From Pseudomonas sp. FP2196 (GTDB lineage: Bacteria > Pseudomonadota > Gammaproteobacteria > Pseudomonadales > Pseudomonadaceae): a DNA stretch of 64,000 bases. This document shows, one piece after another, positions 55,693-64,000 of the stretch. Where the stretch lies: positions 5,476,001 through 5,540,000 of the forward strand of contig NZ_CP117445.1 of NCBI RefSeq assembly GCF_030687715.1. Reading direction: 5' to 3'. Below the pieces are notes generated by a model. It did not search any database and had not been told where the DNA came from. It saw only the letters and a program-made list of their open reading frames with translations. Numbering within the stretch: the stretch's first letter is position 1; the number at the start of each line of letters is the position of its first letter. The position numbers and the translations under genes were made by a program.

Positions 55693-56123
55693 TACACACC
55701 CTCCACGTTAAGGCCCATGCTACGAGCAGAACCGGCGATAGTACGCACGGCTGCATCCATATCAGCTGCAGTCAGATCCGCGTTTTTGGTTTTCGCGATT
55801 TCTTCCAGCTGAGCACGGGTAACAGTGCCAACCTTAACGGTGTTCGGACGAGCGGAACCGCTGGTCAGACCGGCCGCCTTCTTCAGCAGAACCGAAGCAG
55901 GGGTGGATTTGGTTTCGAAAGTGAAGCTACGGTCGCTGTAAACAGTGATGATCACTGGAGTCGGCAGACCAGCTTCAAGACCCTGAGTACGGGCGTTGAA
56001 AGCCTTGCAGAATTCCATGATGTTCACGCCGTGCTGACCCAGAGCAGGACCAACCGGTGGACTTGGGTTAGCCTGAGCGGCCTTCACTTGCAGCTTGATG
56101 TAAGCGGTAATCTTCTTGGCCAT
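55692..56123 (-). CDS. rplK: 50S ribosomal protein L11
   Basis: 143-residue GTPase-centre protein and sensor in the RelA stringent response. The Pro-rich linker [24 protein letters not shown] near 20-43 and the C-terminal 23S-binding domain ([36 protein letters not shown]) are present. The MAKK start at 56123 is chosen with GGAG 8 bases upstream. Confidence 0.98.
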   Translation of the reverse strand: MAKKITAYIKLQVKAAQANPSPPVGPALGQHGVNIMEFCKAFNARTQGLEAGLPTPVIITVYSDRSFTFETKSTPASVLLKKAAGLTSGSARPNTVKVGTVTRAQLEEIAKTKNADLTAADMDAAVRTIAGSARSMGLNVEGV

Positions 56124-56129
56124 GAGGCA

Positions 56130-56166
56130 CTCCAATTACGGGTTCGAACGCCTCGAAAGGCTCCCC
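56130..56166 (-). promoter_or_regulatory. L1-binding leader of rplK
   Basis: The rplK leader has a hairpin AGCCTTTCGAGGCG followed by TTCGAACCCGTAATTGGAG-type sequence, the form of the L1 operator that mimics the 23S L1 site. The last part overlaps the ribosome site, so L1 binding would block translation. Confidence 0.6.
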
Positions 56167-56196
56167 GGTTACTTGCGCGTATATCCCAGTGACGAC

Positions 56197-56225
56197 AAAA
56201 CCCCACAGCCTATGGCTGCGGGGTT
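56197..56225 (-). terminator. Terminator after nusG
   Basis: Stem AACCCC(A)CAGCC / GGCTG(C)GGGGTT with loop TAT and TTTTG following on the minus strand. It separates secE-nusG from rplK. Confidence 0.8.
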
Positions 56226-56240
56226 GGGATGCTTGTTCAA

Positions 56241-56774
56241 TTAGACCTTTTCGACCTGACTGAACTCCAACTCTACCGGGGTAGAGCGACCGAAAATGAG
56301 CACTGCCACTTGGATCCGGCTCTTTTCGTAGTTAACTTCTTCAACAACGCCATTAAAATCAGCGAATGGACCGTCATTGACTCGCACCGTCTCACCTGGC
56401 TCAAAAAGAGTCTTCGGCTTAGGCTTGTCGCTACCATCAGCAACACGACGCAGAATTGCTTCTGCCTCTTTATCGGTGATTGGCGCAGGCTTATCAGCGG
56501 TACCGCCAATGAACCCCATCACCCGAGGAGTATCCTTGACCAAGTGCCAAGTACCCTCATTCATATCCATCTGAACCAGCACATAGCCTGGAAAGAACTT
56601 GCGTTCGCTTTTGCGCTTCTGGCCATTACGCATTTCAACCACTTCTTCAGTGGGAACCAGAATCTCGCCGAAGCCATCTTCCATGCCAGCCAGCTTTACG
56701 CGCTCGACCAGCGAGCGCATCACATGCTTCTCGTAACCCGAGTAAGCATGCACAACATACCAACGCTTAGCCAC
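56241..56774 (-). CDS. nusG: Transcription elongation/antitermination factor NusG
   Basis: 177-residue factor that links RNA polymerase with Rho or the ribosome (S10). The NGN domain starts [20 protein letters not shown]; the C-terminal KOW domain has [24 protein letters not shown] near 123-146. It lies 9 bases after secE. Confidence 0.98.
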   Translation of the reverse strand: MAKRWYVVHAYSGYEKHVMRSLVERVKLAGMEDGFGEILVPTEEVVEMRNGQKRKSERKFFPGYVLVQMDMNEGTWHLVKDTPRVMGFIGGTADKPAPITDKEAEAILRRVADGSDKPKPKTLFEPGETVRVNDGPFADFNGVVEEVNYEKSRIQVAVLIFGRSTPVELEFSQVEKV

Positions 56775-56783
56775 GGGACACCC

Positions 56784-57152
56784 TTAGCCGACAATCAAGG
56801 AAACAAGCCAGCCGAGCAGGGAATCAAGCCCCCACAACAGCAACGCCATAACCAGAACAACAGCCACCACAATAAGGGTGGTCTGCGTGGTTTCTTGGCG
56901 AGTTGGCCACACGACTTTACGAATCTCGGTGCGAGCTTCCTTAACCAGTACAAAGAAAGACTTGCCCTTCGCAGTCTGCAGGCCTACAAAGGCAGCTACA
57001 GCAGCAATGACAAGCAAAGCGAGTACACGATACAGGATCGGCGAAGCAGAGTAATACTGATTACCAACAACGCCAACAACCACTAAAGCGACAACCACAA
57101 GCCACTTGAGCAGATCGAAGCGAGAGCCTTGAGCTTCAGCTTTAGGAGTCAT
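56784..57152 (-). CDS. secE: Preprotein translocase subunit SecE
   Basis: 122-residue membrane protein with three hydrophobic helices (about 15-32, 40-60 and 93-118) and the conserved cytoplasmic segment EARTEIRKVVWPTRQETTQTT near 67-87, the SecE signature. It has the three-helix proteobacterial form. It forms the channel with SecY. Confidence 0.96.
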   Translation of the reverse strand: MTPKAEAQGSRFDLLKWLVVVALVVVGVVGNQYYSASPILYRVLALLVIAAVAAFVGLQTAKGKSFFVLVKEARTEIRKVVWPTRQETTQTTLIVVAVVLVMALLLWGLDSLLGWLVSLIVG

Positions 57153-57197
57153 CTATGAAGATCCTGTGAAAAGAAAGCCAGACACACCAAGTGAATC

Positions 57198-57273
57198 TGG
57201 CAGGTCAGGAGGGAATCGAACCCCCAACCTACGGTTTTGGAGACCGTCGCTCTGCCAATTGAGCTACTGACCT
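57198..57273 (-). tRNA. tRNA-Trp (CCA)
   Basis: Cloverleaf on the minus strand with acceptor AGGTCAG, anticodon loop TCTCCAAAA (anticodon CCA), T-loop GTTCGATTC and encoded 3' CCA. It lies between tufB and secE. Confidence 0.95.
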
Positions 57274-57326
57274 AAAACAAAATCAGGCCGACCATTATGC
57301 CGGCCCGAAAAATACATTACAACCAC

Positions 57327-58520
57327 TTACTCGATGATTTTAGCTACGACGCCAGCGCCGACGGTACGACCGCCTTCACGGATAGCGAAACGCAGACCGT
57401 CTTCCATCGCGATGGTTTTGATCAGGGTAACAGTCATCTGAATGTTGTCACCCGGCATTACCATTTCAACGCCTTCTGGCAGCTCGCAGTTACCAGTCAC
57501 GTCAGTAGTACGGAAGTAGAACTGTGGACGGTAGCCCTTGAAGAACGGAGTATGACGACCGCCCTCTTCCTTGCTCAGAACGTAAACTTCTGCGGTGAAC
57601 TTGGTGTGCGGCTTAACCGAACCCGGCTTAACCAGAACCTGACCACGCTCAACGTCGTCACGCTTGGTACCACGCAGCAGAACGCCGCAGTTCTCGCCAG
57701 CACGACCTTCGTCGAGCAGCTTGCGGAACATTTCAACGCCGGTGCAGGTGGTAACAGTAGTGTCACGCAGACCAACGATTTCCAGCGGATCCTGAACGCG
57801 AACGATACCGCGCTCGATACGACCAGTCACAACAGTACCGCGACCCGAGATCGAGAATACGTCTTCGATTGGCATCAGGAATGGCTTGTCGATCATACGA
57901 ACTGGCTCTGGAATGTAGGTATCCAGAGTTTCAACCAGTTTACGAACGGCAGTGGTGCCCATTTCGTTGTCGTCTTTGCCTTCCAGAGCCATACGAGCCG
58001 AACCGATGATGATCGGAGTGTCGTCGCCTGGGAAGTCATAGGTGGACAGCAGGTCGCGAACTTCCATCTCAACCAGTTCCAGCAGCTCAGCGTCATCTAC
58101 CAGGTCAGCCTTGTTCAGGAAGACCACGATGTACGGAACGCCTACCTGACGGGACAGCAGGATGTGCTCACGGGTTTGTGGCATCGGACCATCAGCGGCC
58201 GAGCAAACCAGGATCGCGCCGTCCATCTGGGCAGCACCGGTGATCATGTTCTTCACGTAGTCAGCGTGACCCGGGCAGTCAACGTGAGCGTAGTGACGAA
58301 TAGTCGAGTTGTACTCAACGTGAGCGGTGTTGATGGTGATACCGCGAGCTTTTTCTTCTGGTGCGCTGTCGATCTTGTCGAAGTCAACGATTGCGGAACC
58401 GAAAACTTCGGAGCAAACGCGAGTCAGAGCAGCAGTCAGAGTGGTTTTACCGTGGTCAACGTGACCAATGGTCCCAACGTTGACGTGGGGCAGGGAACGA
58501 TCAAATTTTTCCTTAGCCAT
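57327..58520 (-). CDS. tufB: Elongation factor Tu, second copy
   Basis: 397-residue EF-Tu with the same [18 protein letters not shown] and NKAD motifs as the first copy and an identical predicted protein. The start is MAKEKFDRS at 58520; a 5-codon upstream extension is not supported. It is embedded in the tRNA-Tyr-Gly-Thr-tufB-tRNA-Trp unit as in other gammaproteobacteria, so its mRNA is made with tRNAs and must be processed. Confidence 0.98.
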   Translation of the reverse strand: MAKEKFDRSLPHVNVGTIGHVDHGKTTLTAALTRVCSEVFGSAIVDFDKIDSAPEEKARGITINTAHVEYNSTIRHYAHVDCPGHADYVKNMITGAAQMDGAILVCSAADGPMPQTREHILLSRQVGVPYIVVFLNKADLVDDAELLELVEMEVRDLLSTYDFPGDDTPIIIGSARMALEGKDDNEMGTTAVRKLVETLDTYIPEPVRMIDKPFLMPIEDVFSISGRGTVVTGRIERGIVRVQDPLEIVGLRDTTVTTCTGVEMFRKLLDEGRAGENCGVLLRGTKRDDVERGQVLVKPGSVKPHTKFTAEVYVLSKEEGGRHTPFFKGYRPQFYFRTTDVTGNCELPEGVEMVMPGDNIQMTVTLIKTIAMEDGLRFAIREGGRTVGAGVVAKIIE

Positions 58521-58573
58521 CGATATCACCCTCAACAGAAGAAATTAGACAAACAATATCAACCATTAAAACA

Positions 58574-58599
58574 AAGGCAGATATTTTCATATCTGCCTT
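58574..58599 (-). terminator. Hairpin between tRNA-Thr and tufB
   Basis: Perfect 11-base stem AAGGCAGATAT/ATATCTGCCTT with loop TTTC, followed on the minus strand by TGTTTTAATGG. It could be an attenuator or RNase processing site lowering tufB relative to the tRNAs. Confidence 0.6.
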
Positions 58600-58605
58600 G
58601 TTATA

Positions 58606-58681
58606 TGGAGCTCTTGAGCGGATTTGAACCGCTGACCTCACCCTTACCAAGGGTGTGCTCTACCAACTGAGCTACAAGAGC
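58606..58681 (-). tRNA. tRNA-Thr (GGT)
   Basis: Acceptor GCTCTTG, anticodon loop with GGT, T-loop GTTCAAATC and encoded CCA. Confidence 0.95.
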
Positions 58682-58707
58682 AAAACACTTTGCACAAACC
58701 GCAAACT

Positions 58708-58781
<74 letters not shown>

Positions 58782-58806
58782 AGAGCCTGCAGCTCACGCT
58801 TAAATC

Positions 58807-58891
58807 TGGTGGAGGGAGAAGGATTCGAACCTTCGAAGTCGTAGACGTCAGATTTACAGTCTGATCCCTTTGGCCGCTCGGGAACCCCTCC
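58807..58891 (-). tRNA. tRNA-Tyr (GTA)
   Basis: Class II tRNA with a long variable arm; acceptor GGAGGGG, anticodon loop CTGTAAA (anticodon GTA), T-loop GTTCGAATC and encoded CCA. First gene of the tRNA-tufB unit. Confidence 0.95.
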
Positions 58892-58904
58892 TAATCAGGC
58901 CGGC

Positions 58905-58932
58905 ATTCTATACTATGCCAAGCCCCTGTCAA
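58905..58932 (-). promoter_or_regulatory. Promoter of the tRNA-Tyr-Gly-Thr-tufB operon
   Basis: Minus-strand TTGACA, 16-base spacer, TAGAAT, followed by the GC-rich discriminator GCCGGCC, the form typical of stringently controlled stable-RNA promoters. Confidence 0.88.
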
Positions 58933-59035
58933 GCATTTTCTCATTTAAAAACCTGAGGTTAGCTGCATTGACACCACTACGCCTCGTTAACCTTTGAAAG
59001 GTCTTCACTGCGGAGCGGGCGCCATTCTATTCAAA

Positions 59036-59473
59036 CTATTCAGCAGGTGCAACCCCCTCGCACAGCATTATTTTATGTTTTAACTCATTGAATTCCTTGG
59101 AAAGGTTTTGCAATTGCGCATCCCCCAGCAAACGCTGGCTTTCAGGTGCAATACGCAACCAGTAACCTGCCGCTGGAACATCATTCGCTGACAGTTCAGC
59201 CTTGATATCCATTTCAGCCAAACGCTGGCTCAGCGGCATAACCTGCTCCTCACGAGCAAATCCGCCCAAATAAAGGCATCTCTCCTCAATCCGCGACATA
59301 CCAGGCTTTGACCTAGAAGCAGAAACACTCTCGCTCAACAGACGAATATCCTGCTGCGAGCCTTTATACAAGCTGAGAGGGGTTACATCCTTTGCCCGCA
59401 AGGGTGCTTCCTGCTGATGCCAGACGTAGTAGAAAACATTAAGAACAAGAAGCAGCAGGAACAACCAACGCAT
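59036..59473 (-). CDS. Membrane-anchored SPOR-like protein
   Basis: 145-residue protein with one N-terminal transmembrane helix (RWLFLLLLVLNVFYYVW, residues 2-18). A C-terminal region of SPOR-like pattern follows (RCLYLGGFAREEQVMPLSQRL ... YWLRIAPESQRLLGDAQL, about 66-120). SPOR domains bind denuded peptidoglycan at septa, but the match here is by pattern and I cannot confirm it. It follows coaX by 7 bases, as PA4278 follows coaX in P. aeruginosa. Function unknown. Confidence 0.7.
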   Translation of the reverse strand: MRWLFLLLLVLNVFYYVWHQQEAPLRAKDVTPLSLYKGSQQDIRLLSESVSASRSKPGMSRIEERCLYLGGFAREEQVMPLSQRLAEMDIKAELSANDVPAAGYWLRIAPESQRLLGDAQLQNLSKEFNELKHKIMLCEGVAPAE

Positions 59474-59480
59474 ACATACC

Positions 59481-60230
59481 TCAGGACAAAGGACACGCCA
59501 TAGCCAAACCTACGAATACCAGATCAGGAACAATCCTGGCCTCGGGCGCGACATCTGCAACCAATCCAGCATCACCACCCGTAATGAAAACAGTGAAGCC
59601 TTGCCCCCAATATGTTCGCGCCATTTCCAGCTGGGTGAGCACGAACCCCCTCAGCATCATGGAGCAGCCGCGCTCCACGGCCTCAACGGTGTTTCGACCG
59701 GGCTCCTGACTGGTTAATGCACGCTCTGCAGCAAGATCGCCATAACGAATTTTTCGGGTATGGGTGCGTAACTGACTGCGCATCAACGGCATACCCGGAC
59801 AGATGAAGCCACCGAGATGCCCTCCATCTTGCGCAATGAAGTCGGCGGTAACCGCCGTGCCGAAATCAAGCACCAGACACGCCCCCTTAGCCAAGTGAAA
59901 CCCGCCAAGCATAGCCAACCAACGATCAAGCCCTAGACGCTCGTATTCTTCGTAACCATTTCTAACACCGGACATCTCACGAGCAGGCTCCGCGCACATG
60001 ACCGATACGCCAAATTCCTGCGTAAGCATGCGAATTAATGCACTTGTTTCCTCTGCGGAACGAACACTCACTAAGCGACACCGGCTTAACGACAACCCAC
60101 TCTGTGCCCACAGACCTTCTCTCAGCGCCTGATCTGAGTCGACCACCCCCTCCGCGATCAAAGTAACAGCCTCAGCATTCAGCACGCGCCATTTTATAAA
60201 GCTGTTGCCGCAGTCAAGCTCAAGAATCAT
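59481..60230 (-). CDS. coaX: Type III pantothenate kinase
   Basis: 249-residue enzyme that phosphorylates pantothenate, the first step of CoA synthesis, insensitive to CoA feedback in this type. The ASKHA motifs are [13 protein letters not shown] (phosphate 1, Asp6), [14 protein letters not shown] (near 118) and [19 protein letters not shown] (near 136). The ATG at 60230 has GAGG 7 bases upstream and is preferred to the GTG directly before it. The start overlaps the end of birA by 11 bases. Confidence 0.95.
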   Translation of the reverse strand: MILELDCGNSFIKWRVLNAEAVTLIAEGVVDSDQALREGLWAQSGLSLSRCRLVSVRSAEETSALIRMLTQEFGVSVMCAEPAREMSGVRNGYEEYERLGLDRWLAMLGGFHLAKGACLVLDFGTAVTADFIAQDGGHLGGFICPGMPLMRSQLRTHTRKIRYGDLAAERALTSQEPGRNTVEAVERGCSMMLRGFVLTQLEMARTYWGQGFTVFITGGDAGLVADVAPEARIVPDLVFVGLAMACPLS

Positions 60231-61173
60231 CACGCAACCTCAGGCTGAGCTCGCCACCACTAAAGACTTTTTCCACGCCATTCACCTGTAATCGCAACGC
60301 ACCCTGACTATCAATACCGAGCACCACACCATCTATTTGGTTGACACCAGCAATCAACGAGACGGAACGCTTCTGCCACAAATGATTCTCCTCCCATTCC
60401 GCCTGGAGAACTGAAAAACCATGCATTTGCTGCCGTTGTATGTATGCCTGTAACTGTTCGCTCAATTCAGCGACCAGGACATTGCGATCACAGCTTTTGC
60501 CGGACTCAAGCCGCACAGACGTCCATTGTTGGTCGACCTCATCTGCTACCTGCATATTCACGTTAATGCCAATACCTAGCACCACGTGACACACATCTGC
60601 CGGATCCCCAATAAGCTCTAGCAGAATTCCGGCAATTTTCTTATTGCCAACCAGAACATCGTTGGGCCATTTCAAACCTGCGCCGGGAACTCCCATTTTC
60701 CGCAGGGCCTGCATAACGGCCAACCCAACGACGAGGCTCAAGCCTTCAAGCTGGCGCATTCCACCATCAATACGCAGGACAAGACTGTAATAAAGATTTT
60801 CGGCAAACGGGCTTACCCACTTGCGCCCTCTGCGTCCGCGACCGGAGACCTGTCGTTCAGCAAGCACCAAGAATGGCGCCGATTGGCCTCGGCCAATCGC
60901 ACGCAATGCCTCAGCGTTAGTGGAGTCAATAGAATCAAAGACCGTAACCGGCCAACCGACTTTCATACCCCCCATTTTAAGAGGATCGAGCAGCATTAAC
61001 GGGGCAGACAACTGATAACCGCGCCCCCGAACTTTGTGGATGGATAGCCCAAGCTCAACCTCAAGGTGCTGAAGCTGCTTCCAAACTGCACTTCGGCTAA
61101 TCCCCAAGGCTGCACCCAGGTCTTGACCAGAATGGAATCGGCCATCCTTCAGAAGATTCAACAACGTCAGCAT
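60220..61173 (-). CDS. birA: Bifunctional biotin ligase / biotin operon repressor
   Basis: 317-residue protein that biotinylates acetyl-CoA carboxylase and can repress biotin genes. The N-terminal winged helix ([25 protein letters not shown], about 14-38) is followed by the ligase domain with the biotinyl-AMP loop GRGRRGRKW near 117-125 and [17 protein letters not shown] near 178-194. The C-terminal SH3-like domain is short. It is transcribed after the rRNA terminator and overlaps coaX. Confidence 0.95.
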   Translation of the reverse strand: MLTLLNLLKDGRFHSGQDLGAALGISRSAVWKQLQHLEVELGLSIHKVRGRGYQLSAPLMLLDPLKMGGMKVGWPVTVFDSIDSTNAEALRAIGRGQSAPFLVLAERQVSGRGRRGRKWVSPFAENLYYSLVLRIDGGMRQLEGLSLVVGLAVMQALRKMGVPGAGLKWPNDVLVGNKKIAGILLELIGDPADVCHVVLGIGINVNMQVADEVDQQWTSVRLESGKSCDRNVLVAELSEQLQAYIQRQQMHGFSVLQAEWEENHLWQKRSVSLIAGVNQIDGVVLGIDSQGALRLQVNGVEKVFSGGELSLRLRDDS

Positions 61174-61265
61174 GCAGGTCTCGCCTCACAATGAGGCCCG
61201 AATAATAGCCATGCCCCGGGCCGTTGCATAGAAATCAAGCAGGCGCATTTCCTGCAGGCAAAACA

Positions 61266-61296
61266 AAACCCCAACTGCTTTCGCAATTGGGGTTTC
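61266..61296 (-). terminator. Terminator of the rRNA operon
   Basis: Stem AAACCCCAA-TGC / GCA-TTGGGGTTT (with a small bulge) followed on the minus strand by TTTTGTTTTG, just after 5S rRNA. Confidence 0.85.
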
Positions 61297-61305
61297 GGAA
61301 TTTAA

Positions 61306-61421
61306 TCTTGACGATGACCTACTCTCACATGGGGAAACCCCACACTACCATCGGCGATGCATCGTTTCACTGCTGAGTTCGGGATGGGATCAGGTGGTTC
61401 CAACGCTCTATGGTCGTCAAG
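61306..61421 (-). rRNA. rrf: 5S ribosomal RNA
   Basis: The minus strand reads TTGACGACCATAGAGCGTTG through GAGAGTAGGTCATCGTCAA, the Pseudomonas 5S sequence with its terminal helix. Ends are approximate by a few bases. It follows 23S by about 150 bases of spacer. Confidence 0.93.
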
Positions 61422-61572
61422 AAATTCGGGTACTGAGTCGTGACCAGTTGGTCTCGCTTCAGCAAATTGGGTATGTGACAGCTTTCGGTGTTTTGTGAAC
61501 ATCGAACTTTCGGTTCGTTTCGTCTTCACACACCGCAACTTGGCCTTTCGACGCAAATTGCTTGGGTGTTAT

Positions 61573-64000
<2,428 letters not shown>

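Noticed and set aside
56150..56230. A promoter for rplK just after the nusG terminator
   Set aside because: TATACG is present but no -35 lies at an acceptable distance, so I could not support a call.

Overview
The window comes from a Pseudomonas of the fluorescens type. The evidence is gene order: oprG-epimerase, ssb-MFS-uvrA-ftnA-katA-rplQ, and tRNA cluster-tufB-secE through rplQ all follow the order I know from Pseudomonas. REP hairpins of the families common in P. fluorescens-group genomes (cores GCTGGCAAGCCAGCTCCC and GCGAGCAGGCTCGCTCCC) support this, as do high-GC codon use and a 23S-5S rRNA operon next to birA-coaX.

Layout. 1-2.2 kb: the end of a MacB/LolD-type ABC transporter operon with a DUF3299 periplasmic protein, a set linked to zinc limitation in P. 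aeruginosa. 2.4-5.1 kb: an OmpW-family porin, then convergent sugar-nucleotide epimerase and RmlD-like genes. 5.3-10.8 kb: a large MscS-type channel, and opposite it a three-gene overlapping operon (YbhP-like phosphodiesterase, ClsB cardiolipin synthase, YbhN-like membrane protein). 10.9-14.7 kb: an alpha/beta hydrolase overlapping a DUF3182 gene, then a GlxA-type regulator divergent from a cysteine hydrolase. The regulator has an in-frame stop near its start. 14.8-19.4 kb: a complete yjfI-J-K-L-M-C-like operon (DUF2170, PspA/IM30, DUF2491, DUF350, DUF1190, glutathionylspermidine-synthase-like ATP-grasp). A palindrome-rich promoter region precedes it and a REP hairpin lies inside it. 19.5-26.7 kb: ssb, an MFS exporter, uvrA, a heme-less bacterioferritin (ftnA) and katA.

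26.9-58.9 kb, all on the minus strand: the translation and transcription supercluster. In transcription order it runs tRNA-Tyr-Gly-Thr, tufB, tRNA-Trp, secE-nusG, rplKAJL, rpoBC, rpsLG-fusA-tufA, the S10 operon, the spc operon with secY, and the alpha operon ending in rplQ. Clear sigma70-type promoters can be read for the tRNA-tufB, str, S10 and alpha units and inside spc before rpsH. Several of these abut or overlap the preceding terminator hairpin. L1 and L10 autoregulatory leaders and the rplL-rpoB attenuator are visible. 59.0-61.2 kb: a SPOR-like protein, coaX and birA. 61.3-64.0 kb: 5S rRNA and the 3' part of 23S rRNA.

Most of the window is core genome. I see no prophage, transposase or CRISPR. 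The least-understood parts are the yjf-like envelope operon, the DUF3182/hydrolase pair, a 31-codon ORF with a DUF72-like start, and the promoter/terminator junctions in the ribosomal operons.
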